Positions 1 to 7,902 are shown, counted from the stretch's first letter. The stretch: 53,149 bases of DNA from an uncultured Planctomycetia bacterium (GCA_903929765.1 CAIYVX010000007.1:1-53149); one strand, 5' to 3'. The notes: generated from the sequence alone by a model not told the origin. Numbers and translations are program-made.

Positions 1-83
1 TGACCGCCGTGCTGATGGAACAAAGCGAAGAATGGGAAACGGGAAAAGTTTATCTGACCATAACAGAATCGGAGAACGCCTAA
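1..83 (+). CDS. IS256-type transposase, C-terminal end (partial)
   Basis: Reading from base 3, the frame runs TAVLMEQSEEWETGKVYLT and on to a TAA at 81-83. This matches the typical C-terminus of Mutator/IS256-family DDE transposases (an alanine-valine-leucine run, then D/E-x-W-x-TG-x-x-YL). Only the last 26 residues lie in the window. The transposase catalyses cut-and-paste or copy-out movement of its own element. The right inverted repeat should lie within the next ~60 bases; a segment near 114-128 (AATTTACAGAAAAA) resembles the outer end of such elements, but the left end is outside the window so it cannot be paired. Family assignment is from motif recognition only. Confidence 0.75.
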   Translation, partial: TAVLMEQSEEWETGKVYLTITESENA

Positions 84-116
84 GCCACTGTTACGAGAGA
101 CGGACCGGAAATGAAT

Positions 117-446
117 TTACAGAAAAAAAGTTGCTTTGCCGAATGGCTCGTAGAATTCGCTTTCCTTGAAAACACGATTGTCCTTTTGGACAACTTCTTC
201 TTTAGATTCACCTATATCATCTTTGTTGGTCGTAACCGGAACGAACAATCCTCTGCTTGGCTTTCCAATCTCCTGCGGGAACTCCCGGTGGAGATCCCAA
301 ACCGACCCGTGGATAGTGTTGGTCGGCGTGTCGGGGTTCGAGTTCTTTATTTGATTCACCAAGTCACTGTAATGAATGCCACCTGCATTTTGGGCAACGA
401 TCTCGCGAGCCAAGCTTATGATTTGTTTCGTGGTGAGTTTAGCCAT
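117..446 (-). CDS. Winged-helix (HARE-HTH-like) protein, probably truncated by the IS
   Basis: A 109-residue protein starting with ATG at 446 behind AGGAG spaced 6 nt. Residues ~5-70 look like a small winged-helix domain of the HARE-HTH type (LAREIVAQN...GIHYSDLVNQI...GSVWDLHREFP...SRGLFVP), a fold often found at the N-terminus of restriction-linked or chromatin-linked proteins. The remaining 40 residues are charged and unstructured and end in FFL-stop inside the A-rich segment I take to be the end of the adjacent IS256 element. I infer that the insertion cut off a longer protein. It is less GC-rich than the housekeeping genes beside it, which fits an accessory origin. The full-length function is unknown. 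Confidence 0.6.
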   Translation of the reverse strand: MAKLTTKQIISLAREIVAQNAGGIHYSDLVNQIKNSNPDTPTNTIHGSVWDLHREFPQEIGKPSRGLFVPVTTNKDDIGESKEEVVQKDNRVFKESEFYEPFGKATFFL

Positions 447-509
447 TTTGAACTCCTAAATGGATTCCTGAAGGTGCTTCACCGGCAAAAGAAAAGATAA
501 CAAATAAGC

Positions 510-1337
510 TTACTTCCCGCAATAATCAATCAGGGCCGCCAGTTCGCTGCGCAGATTCGGGCGTTCGACGATCATGTCGAGAAAGCCGTGTTCCAGGAGG
601 AACTCGGAGGTCTGGAAGCCTTCGGGAAGTTCGCGTTTCATGGTCTGGAAAATGACGCGCGGGCCGGCGAACCCGATCAGGGCCTTCGGCTCGGCAATAA
701 TGATGTCGCCCAAAAAGGCAAAGCTCGCCGCCACGCCCGCCGTGCAGGGATTGACGAGCACCGAAATAAACAGGCCCCCCGCGTCGTCCAGCCGGGCCAG
801 GGCGGCACTGGTCTTGGCCATCTGCATCAGGCTGATAATGCCTTCCATCATCCTGGCCCCGCCGGAGGTGCTGACGATCACCAGCGGCAGATGAGTCTCG
901 GCCGCCTTCTCAATCGCCCCGGTCACCTTCTCCCCCACCACCGACCCCATCGACCCCATGATGAAATCCGGATCGAGCGCCCCGAGAATGAGCGGCCGCC
1001 CTTTGATAAACGCCTTGCCGACGACGGCGGCATCGAGCATCCCGGTTTTTTTCTGTTCCTCGACCAGCCGCTCGGCGTAAGGTTTGCGGTCGGTGAAGTT
1101 GAGCGGGTCGGCCGACCGCAGGTCCGCCAGCATTTCCTCAAACGAACCTTCGTCGGCCAGCAGTGCGATGCGCCGCCGGGCCGTCAGGCGGAAGTGATGC
1201 TGGCAATCCGGGCAGAGGCCGAAGCTCTCCTCCACCTGTTTGCGATAGATCATGTTTTCGCAACCCGGGCAGCGCAGCCAAAGGCCTTCGGGGACGCGCT
1301 TTTCCTGAGTTGCGGCATGAACAGTAGTTTTAGCCAA
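510..1337 (-). CDS. accD: Acetyl-CoA carboxylase carboxyltransferase subunit beta
   Basis: AccD pairs with AccA to transfer the carboxyl group from carboxybiotin to acetyl-CoA, giving malonyl-CoA for fatty-acid synthesis in the cytoplasm. The N-terminus carries the four-cysteine zinc ribbon (C23, C26, C42, C45 with this start), followed by the crotonase-like carboxyltransferase core with the [10 protein letters not shown] and [12 protein letters not shown] signatures. Length (275 residues) is normal. No ATG is available in frame; I chose the TTG at 1337 because GGAG lies 9 nt upstream, while an upstream TTG at 1370 would add 11 hydrophobic residues. accA is not in the window. The next gene upstream is rpe on the same strand, about 65-100 nt away depending on the start. 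Confidence 0.93.
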   Translation of the reverse strand: MAKTTVHAATQEKRVPEGLWLRCPGCENMIYRKQVEESFGLCPDCQHHFRLTARRRIALLADEGSFEEMLADLRSADPLNFTDRKPYAERLVEEQKKTGMLDAAVVGKAFIKGRPLILGALDPDFIMGSMGSVVGEKVTGAIEKAAETHLPLVIVSTSGGARMMEGIISLMQMAKTSAALARLDDAGGLFISVLVNPCTAGVAASFAFLGDIIIAEPKALIGFAGPRVIFQTMKRELPEGFQTSEFLLEHGFLDMIVERPNLRSELAALIDYCGK

Positions 1338-1436
1338 GCGAACGGACTCCAAAAGAAACAGCAACGGCAATCGGAAAACGGCATTTGATTATGGCGGCTG
1401 CAAACAACGCATCCGCCCTACATGACAGCAACGGCC

Positions 1437-2099
1437 TCACGCTCCGGCGGCCCTCAAATCCGCTATCGCCTTCGCCGGATCAGCCGCCCGGAAAACAGCC
1501 GTCCCGGCCACCAGCACATTCGCCCCGGCCTGGACGACTTGCGGCACTGTTTCCACGCAGATTCCGCCGTCGACTTCGAGCCGCTGCTCACCCTTGAGCC
1601 AGTGGCGGGCGACACGAACCTTGTCGAGCATGTCGGGAATAAACTTCTGTCCGCCGAACCCCGCGTAGACGGTCATAATCAGCACCATCTCGACTTCCTC
1701 GGCCACCGGCTCGATCAGGTCAATCGGCCCGTCCGGGTTGACCGTAATCCCCGCGTCGCACCCCAGGTCGTGAATCCGCCGGATCAACTCGCCGGGCCGC
1801 TTGGCCACCTCGGCATGAAACGTAATTCCGTCGGCCCCGGCTTTGGCGAACGGTTCGATAAACTTTTCCGGCTCCTCGATCATCAGGTGCACGTCGAGAT
1901 AAAGATCGGTGCAACCGCGTACCGCCTTCACAATCGCCGGCCCGAAAGTCAGGTTCGGCACGAAGTGGCCGTCCATGATGTCCAGGTGAATCAGGTCGGC
2001 CCCGCCCTGCTTGGCCCGCAGAACTTCCTCGGCCAAATGCCCGAGGTCCGAGGCGAGGATGCTCGGGGCGATGGCCAGCGGCGGAAAATTTCGCTTCAT
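1437..2099 (-). CDS. rpe: Ribulose-phosphate 3-epimerase
   Basis: Interconverts ribulose-5-phosphate and xylulose-5-phosphate in the pentose phosphate or Calvin pathway. The 220-residue TIM barrel shows the family hallmarks: IAPSILASD at the N-terminus, HLDIMDGHFVPNLTFGP (metal-binding His and Asp), the DVHLMIEEP segment, VYAGFGGQKF (usually V.PGFGGQ) and the C-terminal LEVDGGI phosphate loop. The open frame extends further upstream, but that part runs into a dispersed palindromic repeat, so the ATG at 2099 giving MKRNFPPLAIAPSI is preferred; its ribosome-binding site is weak. It lies downstream of pgk on the same strand, separated by the repeat. Confidence 0.93.
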   Translation of the reverse strand: MKRNFPPLAIAPSILASDLGHLAEEVLRAKQGGADLIHLDIMDGHFVPNLTFGPAIVKAVRGCTDLYLDVHLMIEEPEKFIEPFAKAGADGITFHAEVAKRPGELIRRIHDLGCDAGITVNPDGPIDLIEPVAEEVEMVLIMTVYAGFGGQKFIPDMLDKVRVARHWLKGEQRLEVDGGICVETVPQVVQAGANVLVAGTAVFRAADPAKAIADLRAAGA

Positions 2100-2134
2100 T
2101 CGTTTCGACACAAACTTCACCAAAATCAGCCGAT

Positions 2135-2241
2135 CCGGGTGCCACACCTTGTCCCGGCGGGCTGTTTCGCCGGGCAGGGTGTGTTCTTCTTTGGCACACC
2201 CTGCCCCCGAACAGCCGGGGGACAAGGTGTGGCACCCAGTT
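2135..2241. repeat. Long imperfect palindrome, repeat family A (inverted pair)
   Basis: GGGTGCCACACCTTGTCCC at the left is matched by its reverse complement GGGACAAGGTGTGGCACCC at the right, with a second nested arm (GTGTGTTCTTCTTTGGCACACC) in between. It fills the space between pgk and rpe and could fold into a long hairpin in the message. Single or double copies of the same GGGTGCCACACTTTG...CCAAAGTGTGT core occur near 7640, 21891 and 43072, so this is a dispersed repeat family rather than a local regulatory site. Confidence 0.85.
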
Positions 2242-2253
2242 TTCAAAACTCAC

Positions 2254-3477
2254 TCACGCGTCGTCAATGACCTCAAAGCACGCGAACGGTTTGCCTTCCA
2301 TGAATTCCAGGCTGGCCCCGCCGCCGGTCGAAATGTGCGACATCTTGTCTTCCATGCCGAACTTCGCCACAGCGGCGGCACTGTCCCCGCCGCCGATCAC
2401 CGTGGTCGCGCCCTTCAGCGCCGCCAAGGCGTCGCAGATCGACCGCGTGCCCGTGGCCCACGGCTCTTTCTCGAACACGCCCATCGGCCCGTTCCAGACC
2501 ACCGTCTTGGCGTTGGCCAGTTTCGACTTGTACAGTTCGATGGTTTTCGGCCCGATATCGACGCCGATCCAGCCGTCCTGAATCTCCGGCCCCTGCACGG
2601 CCGCGGGCGACGCCTCGTCGAACTTCTGCACCACCAGGTGGTCGATCGGCAGGACGAACTCGGCCTTCGATTCGCCGATGGCCTTGAGGAGTTCCTTGGC
2701 CACCTCGATCACCGAAGTTTCTTCGCCGGTCTTCTTGTTCTTGACCGTCTTTTCGACCTTGCTCGCCCCGGTTTTCTGCCCCTTGGCCGCCATGAAGGTG
2801 TAGCTCATCGCCCCGCCGATCAGCAGGACGTCGACCTTCTTCGACAGGTTTTTGATGACCTTGATCTTGTCCGAAACCTTCGCCCCGCCGAGGATGGCCA
2901 CGAACGGCCGCACCGGCTTTTCCAGCGTGTCGCCCAGAAACTTGATTTCCTTCTGGACCAGGAACCCGATGGCCCGCGAACCTTTGGGCAGGAGCGACGG
3001 CACGCCGTACATACTGGCGTGCTTGCGGTGACTGGTGCCGAAGGCATCGTTGACATAGACATCGGCCAGCGCCGCCAATTTCTTCGAGAACTCGGCATCG
3101 TTGGCCTCTTCGCCGGCGTAGTAGCGGAGGTTTTCCAGGACCAGCACGTCGCCCCCCTTCAAGCCCGCGACGATTTTTTCCACTTCCGGCCCGACGCAAT
3201 CCGGGGCCAGGGCCACAGGCTTGCCGAGCAGTTCGCCCAGCCGCTTGGCCGCCGGGGCCAGCGAAAATTCCGGCTTCTTCTGCCCGTCCGGCCGGCCGCA
3301 ATGGCTCATCAGAATCACCTTGCCGCCGGCGGCGATGGCCGCCTTGATCGTCGGCAGCGCCCCGACGATCCGGGCATCGTCGGTCACCCGGTCGCCCTCC
3401 AGCGGCACGTTGAAATCGACGCGAATCAGCACCCGCTTGCCCTTGAGGTTTAGCTTATCGACGGTTAATTTGGCCAT
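2254..3477 (-). CDS. pgk: Phosphoglycerate kinase
   Basis: Transfers phosphate from 1,3-bisphosphoglycerate to ADP in glycolysis (reversible). The 407-residue two-lobed enzyme shows the N-terminal substrate-binding segment KRVLIRVDFNVPL, the SHCGRPDG loop, the ENLRYYAGEE segment, the FVAILGGAKVSDKI motif and the C-terminal nucleotide loop VIGGGDSAAAV with GGGASLEFMEGK. A lysine-rich stretch (KGQKTGASKVEKTVKNKKTGEE) in the C-lobe is longer than usual. ATG at 3477 follows GGAG by 7 nt; the open frame upstream is shadow. It sits between gap and rpe on one strand, a common grouping of lower-glycolysis genes. Confidence 0.96.
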   Translation of the reverse strand: MAKLTVDKLNLKGKRVLIRVDFNVPLEGDRVTDDARIVGALPTIKAAIAAGGKVILMSHCGRPDGQKKPEFSLAPAAKRLGELLGKPVALAPDCVGPEVEKIVAGLKGGDVLVLENLRYYAGEEANDAEFSKKLAALADVYVNDAFGTSHRKHASMYGVPSLLPKGSRAIGFLVQKEIKFLGDTLEKPVRPFVAILGGAKVSDKIKVIKNLSKKVDVLLIGGAMSYTFMAAKGQKTGASKVEKTVKNKKTGEETSVIEVAKELLKAIGESKAEFVLPIDHLVVQKFDEASPAAVQGPEIQDGWIGVDIGPKTIELYKSKLANAKTVVWNGPMGVFEKEPWATGTRSICDALAALKGATTVIGGGDSAAAVAKFGMEDKMSHISTGGGASLEFMEGKPFACFEVIDDA

Positions 3478-3544
3478 GTTCTCGCTCCGAAAAAAAGGTT
3501 CTTGGTTTTCGACGGCAACGACAAACTGGCGACAGGTTAGTAGC

Positions 3545-3600
3545 CTCAACCCCTCACCCGGCCGCTGCGCGGCCACCCTCTCCCAAGGGAGAGGGGTTAA
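3545..3600. repeat. Repeat family C (CCCTCTCCC palindrome)
   Basis: CCCCTCACCCGGCCGCTGCGCGGCCACCCTCTCCCAAGGGAGAGGGG type element upstream of pgk, with two nested hairpins (GGCCGC/GCGGCC and CTCTCCC/GGGAGAG). Near-identical copies are at 19757, 20427, 20487, 22026, 25374 and 33938. The remaining 3601-3729 stretch holds no gene; it contains a tandem CTTAAG-rich run near 3700-3722 resembling the low-complexity pieces at 22093 and 36197. Confidence 0.85.
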
Positions 3601-3729
3601 AAACGACATCGTGGCCATAATACCAACCCGCCGCGAAAGCGTCCATAGGGATCACTTCCGCGGCGGATCGAGTTTCTTTTTCTTCTTTGCCGTTTCTTAA
3701 GCCTTAAGCCTTAGGTCTTAAGCCTGCCG

Positions 3730-4737
3730 TTACGCCAACTTCTTCATCAAATCCACCATCCGGTTCGAGAAGCCCCACTCGTTGTCGTACCACGACACGA
3801 TCTGGGCCATGTTGGTGCCCATGACCTGCGTGCAGAGGCTGTCGAAGATGCTGGACCGGTCGTCGGCAATAATGTCGCTCGAAACAATCGGGTCTTCCGT
3901 GTAACCCAGAATCCCCTTCAGGCTCCCTTCGCTCGCCTTCTTGATCGCTGCATTGATCGACTCGACCGTCACGTCCTTGTTGAACTCGGCCACCAGGTTC
4001 ACGCACGACCCGACCGGCGTCGGCACGCGGAGCGAATAGCCGTGCAGCTTGCCCTTCAGTTCCGGCAGGACCAGGCCCACGGCCTTGGCCGCACCGGTGG
4101 TCGTCGGAATGATGTTCAGCGCCGCCGCCCGAGCCCGCCGCGGATCCTTGTGCACCAGGTCGAGAATCCGCTGATCGTTGGTGTAGCTGTGCACCGTCAC
4201 CATCAGCCCGCGCTTGATGCCGAAGGCTTCGTGCAGCACCTTGGCCACCGGGGCCAGGCAGTTGGTCGTGCAGGAGGCGTTGCTGACCAGTGTGGTGTCC
4301 TTGGTGATGGTGTCGCAGTTGACGCCGATGACGATGGTGGCGATGGACCCGTCGTCGCTCTTGGCCGGTGCTGACAGAATCACTTTCTTCGCCCCGGCGT
4401 CGAGGTGCTTCTGGAGTTTTTCCTTGTCGGTGAAAACGCCGGTGCATTCCAGGACGATGCTGACGCCCTTGGCGCCCCAAGCCAGTGCCGCCGGATCCTT
4501 CTCAGCCGTGATGATGATCTTCTGGCCATCGACCACGATGTCGTTGCCGGCCACTTCGACCGTGCCCGGATAGCGGCCGTAAACGCTGTCGTACTTGAGC
4601 AGATAGGCCATGGTCTTGGCGTCGGAAAGGTCGTTAATCGCGACCACTTCGATCTGGCCCTTGGCGTTCTTCATAATCGCCCGCAGCGTGTTGCGGCCGA
4701 TGCGACCGAATCCGTTGATACCGACTTTGATAGCCAT
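3730..4737 (-). CDS. gap: Glyceraldehyde-3-phosphate dehydrogenase, type I
   Basis: Oxidises glyceraldehyde-3-phosphate with phosphate and NAD(P)+ to 1,3-bisphosphoglycerate, feeding directly into Pgk encoded downstream. The 335-residue protein opens with the Rossmann motif KVGINGFGRIGR and carries the catalytic SNASCTTNCLAP loop (Cys156), the TVHSYTNDQ segment and the C-terminal WYDNEWGFSNR motif. ATG at 4737 lies 8 nt behind AAAGGAG. It has its own promoter (4810-4839), located just past the upstream STAS gene, so its expression can be independent. Confidence 0.97.
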   Translation of the reverse strand: MAIKVGINGFGRIGRNTLRAIMKNAKGQIEVVAINDLSDAKTMAYLLKYDSVYGRYPGTVEVAGNDIVVDGQKIIITAEKDPAALAWGAKGVSIVLECTGVFTDKEKLQKHLDAGAKKVILSAPAKSDDGSIATIVIGVNCDTITKDTTLVSNASCTTNCLAPVAKVLHEAFGIKRGLMVTVHSYTNDQRILDLVHKDPRRARAAALNIIPTTTGAAKAVGLVLPELKGKLHGYSLRVPTPVGSCVNLVAEFNKDVTVESINAAIKKASEGSLKGILGYTEDPIVSSDIIADDRSSIFDSLCTQVMGTNMAQIVSWYDNEWGFSNRMVDLMKKLA

Positions 4738-4809
4738 TGCGACGACTCCTTTGTTTGAGTGACGGTTGATTGTCCTGGGCCGTCATGGCCCGACTCTTTA
4801 AGAGCGGGG

Positions 4810-4839
4810 AGTATAAGGGCAAATCGTCGGAAGTGTCAA
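4810..4839 (-). promoter_or_regulatory. Sigma-70-type promoter for gap
   Basis: On the minus strand, TTGACA (4839-4834) and TATACT (4815-4810) are separated by 18 nt. The -35 hexamer is a perfect consensus match. The expected transcript start lies about 60-70 nt upstream of the gap ATG. Read by eye. Confidence 0.7.
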
Positions 4840-4843
4840 GGGG

Positions 4844-5197
4844 CTACGGCGTTTTTTGCCCGACAAAGGCCCGCACCGCCTCGTCGAGGGAAGGATAAAG
4901 ATCGAAGATGTCGTCGAGCCGGGCGAAGTGGATGATGTCCGCCACGTTGCCGTGCAGTTTGGCGAACTTCAGTCCGGCCCCGGCCTTCTTAAAGCGGTTG
5001 TGCACGCGGACGAACGTGCCCAGGCTCAGGCTCGAAATGTACGTCAGCCGCGAACAGTCCAGAACCACCTTCTTTTCCCCGGCTTCGAGAATCTTCTGCA
5101 TCTCGACCAGGAATTCGTCGTGCGTCGTCGCGTCCAGGCCTCCGTCGATGGCCCAGACCGTCACGTCGCCGACACGTTTGCGATCCACGATCTGCAT
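4844..5197 (-). CDS. STAS-domain protein (anti-sigma factor antagonist family)
   Basis: A 117-residue single-domain protein. In this family a serine in the D-x-S...I-S-S-x-G-L loop is phosphorylated or dephosphorylated to control release of a partner anti-sigma or signalling kinase. Here the loop reads LDCSRLTYISSLSLGTF, so Ser56 is the likely phospho-acceptor, and the usual glycine two residues later is replaced by Ser58. No kinase or phosphatase partner gene adjoins it. Start ATG at 5197 is 8 nt behind GAGGAG. It is transcribed away from the radical SAM gene and has a recognisable promoter. Partner and process are unknown. Confidence 0.88.
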   Translation of the reverse strand: MQIVDRKRVGDVTVWAIDGGLDATTHDEFLVEMQKILEAGEKKVVLDCSRLTYISSLSLGTFVRVHNRFKKAGAGLKFAKLHGNVADIIHFARLDDIFDLYPSLDEAVRAFVGQKTP

Positions 5198-5236
5198 AAC
5201 CGCCTCTCCTCAAAGGTCCGTACCCTGACACCGCTA

Positions 5237-5265
5237 ATCGTAGCCGCGCCGCCGGCGCAGTGCAA
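5237..5265 (-). promoter_or_regulatory. Promoter for the STAS gene
   Basis: Minus-strand TTGCAC (5265-5260), 17-nt spacer, TACGAT (5242-5237), about 40 nt upstream of the ATG at 5197. Reasonable match to the sigma-70 consensus, read by eye. Confidence 0.5.
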
Positions 5266-5342
5266 TGGCCAAAAGCTGGACACGGCGAGATTCGGGCGTT
5301 AGACTGCCTTGAAATAATTGGGCCTTTTGGGAAGAACCGGCC

Positions 5343-6308
5343 GTGTCTGTTCTGAAAATCCATCTCACCTATCATTGCAGCGCCCAGTGCGAACATTGCC
5401 ACCTGCGCGGCCGGCTGGCCCCGGCCCCGGTGATCGATCTGGATCTGGCCCTGAGCGTGATTCGCGAATTGCAGCGACTCAACGGTCTTGACTACGTCGT
5501 TCTCCTCGGCGGCGAGCCGGGTCTTTACCAAAAGCTCACCCACGCACTTGTCCGTGAGATCAAGACGATGGGCCTGGGCAGCCGGGTCGAGACCAACGCC
5601 TCCTGGGCCACCAGTGCCGAGGCGGCGCAGCAGTTTCTCGCGCCGCTCCATCAGGCGGGAACGCAGGTGATGTACAGCTTGGATTGTTTCCACGAGCGGT
5701 TTATCCCCCCGGATCGCGTCCTGGCGGCCATTCGTGTTTCCGAGCAACTGAAGGGTGATTACGTCGTCGAGGTTCCCTATTTGAATTTCGAGCTCCGCAA
5801 CAGCGACCAGGACCGGCGAACCAGCCAAATCCTGGCCGATATTCAGAAACAACTGGGCGACGGGAATCGCCTGCGGACCTACGAGGGGCCGATATTCTTC
5901 AAAGGGCGTGCCGCCGACCGCCTGGCGGCCCAGGTCTGCCGGGGACGCGGAGTGCCGAAGGACGTTTGCGATACCGTGCCCTGGTGGAGCAATGGTTCGC
6001 AAAGTACGCTTGATTTATTGGCGTTGGACCCCGAAGGGAACCTGAGCAAAGAATGCGGCATCGCCCTCGGCAATGTGCGAAGCAGTTCCGTCTTTCAAAT
6101 CATCAATTCCTTCCGGCCGGAAACGCATCCGATCATCTCGAAACTGATCGCCCAGGGGCCGGTGGCTCTCGCCCGCGAGGCCGCAGAATTGGGCTATGTG
6201 CTCAAGACCGATTACGCCGACAAGTGCCATCTCTGCCAGGAGGCCCGGGACGTGCTGCGCCGGAAGTACCCGGAACTCCTGGCGCCCGCTGAGCAATACC
6301 AAACCTAG
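5343..6308 (+). CDS. Radical SAM protein with C-terminal cysteine cluster
   Basis: 321 residues. The N-terminal motif C12-x3-C16-x2-C19 (TYHCSAQCEHCHL) binds the [4Fe-4S] cluster that cleaves S-adenosylmethionine; LLGGEPGLY is the GGE motif. The C-terminal part holds further cysteines (CRGRGVPKDVC, KEC, CHLC) arranged like the auxiliary-cluster regions of SPASM/twitch enzymes, which often modify peptides or carry out maturation steps. No peptide substrate gene is visible nearby, so the substrate is unknown. The start is a GTG at 5343 with a weak upstream GGGAAG; no better start exists before the motif. Its stop codon overlaps that of the convergent downstream gene. Confidence 0.85.
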   Translation: MSVLKIHLTYHCSAQCEHCHLRGRLAPAPVIDLDLALSVIRELQRLNGLDYVVLLGGEPGLYQKLTHALVREIKTMGLGSRVETNASWATSAEAAQQFLAPLHQAGTQVMYSLDCFHERFIPPDRVLAAIRVSEQLKGDYVVEVPYLNFELRNSDQDRRTSQILADIQKQLGDGNRLRTYEGPIFFKGRAADRLAAQVCRGRGVPKDVCDTVPWWSNGSQSTLDLLALDPEGNLSKECGIALGNVRSSSVFQIINSFRPETHPIISKLIAQGPVALAREAAELGYVLKTDYADKCHLCQEARDVLRRKYPELLAPAEQYQT

Positions 6309-7612
6309 ACCAAAAAGATGGTGGCAAACTCGTCGGCCCGGAGGCTCTTTCTGGAGGCGAGTTCGTTGCGCGAAGCCGAGCAAATCAAAACCCCCTTCGC
6401 CTCCCCGGCCCCGGCCCGCCCGTGACTCCCCCGCACCAGCTCCGCATTCAGCGGAATCGACCGCGTCGCCGGATCGAAGAACAGTTCCACCGGATCGTAG
6501 CCGGGCTTGCGATGAATATCCACCGTCCGGGCGAAGTCCGGCGCGCGGGCCTCGTCGAGCCAATAATAATAGGAGAACCACGCGTCCGCCTCCGCCACCG
6601 CGATCAGGTCGCCGGACCGGGCATGGCGTATCCCCCGCGACGTTTGTTCCTTAGCGTCCAGAACCTCCGCCACGCCAGGCGTGCCCTGGAGTAATTTCTT
6701 CACGCGGCCAAGATTCGCCTCGCGGTTTCGCGGCAAATAAACATGGGCAATCTGATGATCCGCCACTGCAAACGCGCCGCAAGCCCCGCAATCCAGATAT
6801 TCCCGCCCCGCCAGTTCGCGCACCGCCAGCAATCCCGCCTCACGCAGAACCCGATTAATCGCCACCGCCCGCGTCACCGCCGTCAGGCTGTATTCGCTCA
6901 GCACCACCACCTCCGCCCCGTCCGCCGCCGCCATCGCCGCCAGCCGCCCCACCAGCGCGTCCACCTCTTTCAAATCCTCCGCCAACCCCGCCGGATCAGG
7001 CCCGCGCCGCTGCGTGTTGTAATCCAGGTGCGGCAAATAAGTCAGGCAGAGATCCGGCCGCTGCGTCCGCCAGACCTCCTCCGTCGCCGCCGCAATCCAT
7101 TTCGACGAATCGATTCCCGCCATCGGCCCCCAATACCGCATCAGCGGAAACTCGCCCAACTTCGCCACGAGCGCCGCATAAAGCCCCTCCGGCCGCGAGT
7201 AGCAATCGTTCACGAGACCCGTCTCCGTGTGCAACGGCTTCGGCGTCAACATGCACTCCACGTCCGCGTACAGCGAGTTCTGCCAGAACAGCATGGCCAC
7301 TTTTTTTCCACCCGGCCGCGCCGCCAATTTCGTCCATGCCGGCGGCGCCCCGACCAGCGTAGCCGGCTGTTCCCAGAACCGCGTCTCGGCCAACTCCGCC
7401 TGGTAAAATCCATTCCCGACGATGCCGTGCACCGCCGGCAACTGCCCGGTCGTCAGCGTCGCCTGAACCGAACAGGTCAGCGCCGGAAACGACGGTTCCA
7501 GATCAACCATCTGCCCCCGCGCCGCCAGCGCCGCCGTCGCCAGCATCGCCCCCGGCCGCTCGACCATCGCCCGCGACAGCGCCGCACAATTAATTATCAG
7601 CCGTCGATTCAT
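6305..7612 (-). CDS. Alkaline-phosphatase-superfamily protein (type I phosphodiesterase/EboF-like)
   Basis: 435 residues. The PSFPALTCSVQATLTTGQLP segment contains the expected nucleophile threonine loop, followed by HGIVGNGFY, LPHLDYNTQ and a late GSHG. The usual metal-binding D-H pair (SDHGM) is instead LSEYSLT, and the N-terminal aspartate position reads NCAAL. From memory, these variants and the SYYYWLDEARAPDFARTVDIHRKPGYDP tail match the subfamily seen in ebo-type clusters, annotated as nucleotide pyrophosphatase/phosphodiesterase. No other ebo genes are present. The ATG at 7612 follows GGAG by 6 nt. Substrate unknown. Confidence 0.8.
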   Translation of the reverse strand: MNRRLIINCAALSRAMVERPGAMLATAALAARGQMVDLEPSFPALTCSVQATLTTGQLPAVHGIVGNGFYQAELAETRFWEQPATLVGAPPAWTKLAARPGGKKVAMLFWQNSLYADVECMLTPKPLHTETGLVNDCYSRPEGLYAALVAKLGEFPLMRYWGPMAGIDSSKWIAAATEEVWRTQRPDLCLTYLPHLDYNTQRRGPDPAGLAEDLKEVDALVGRLAAMAAADGAEVVVLSEYSLTAVTRAVAINRVLREAGLLAVRELAGREYLDCGACGAFAVADHQIAHVYLPRNREANLGRVKKLLQGTPGVAEVLDAKEQTSRGIRHARSGDLIAVAEADAWFSYYYWLDEARAPDFARTVDIHRKPGYDPVELFFDPATRSIPLNAELVRGSHGRAGAGEAKGVLICSASRNELASRKSLRADEFATIFLV

Positions 7613-7637
7613 GGTTGGCTCCGAAAAACCAGTGGTT

Positions 7638-7740
7638 CCGGGTGCCACACTTTGAATCCCCGGCGTTTCGCCGGGGCCAAAGTGTGTGCTTTGTCGCACA
7701 CCTTGCCCACAAACTGACCGGTCGAGTCAAGGTGTGGCAA
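7638..7740. repeat. Repeat family A, double copy
   Basis: GGGTGCCACACTTTGAATCCC...CCAAAGTGTG forms one hairpin with a GGCGTTTCGCC tip, followed by a second half-element (CACACCTTG...CAAGGTGTG). It occupies most of the space between the phosphodiesterase gene and the tRNA. Same family as 2135, 21891 and 43072. Confidence 0.85.
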
Positions 7741-7813
7741 AAACATTTGAAAAAACTTTCTTCTAAAAAACAAGCGGCCGCCCAAAGGCGGCCCGCGGTG
7801 CGTGGTAAAAAAT

Positions 7814-7889
7814 TGGTGGAGACGACCGGGATCGGACCGGCAACCTCTGCATTGCGAACGCAGCGCTCTCCCAATTGAGCTACGTCCCC
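7814..7889 (-). tRNA. tRNA-Ala (anticodon CGC)
   Basis: A 76-nt cloverleaf can be folded by eye: acceptor GGGGACG/CGTCTCC, D arm GCTC/GAGC, anticodon stem CTGCG/TGCAG with loop TTCGCAA (anticodon CGC, reading GCG), T stem GCCGG/CCGGT, and encoded CCA. The G3:U70 wobble pair, the alanine identity element, is present, which supports the anticodon-based call. Confidence 0.96.
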
Positions 7890-7902
7890 ACCTGCGCCGG
7901 GG

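Noticed and set aside
111-500. 129-residue plus-strand frame over the winged-helix gene
   Set aside because: It starts in the IS end and has no ribosome-binding site; the opposite frame has a good Shine-Dalgarno and a winged-helix pattern.
2011-3453. 480-residue open frame on the plus strand opposite pgk
   Set aside because: Shadow of pgk and the palindromic repeat; Arg/His/Asp-rich composition and no recognisable fold.
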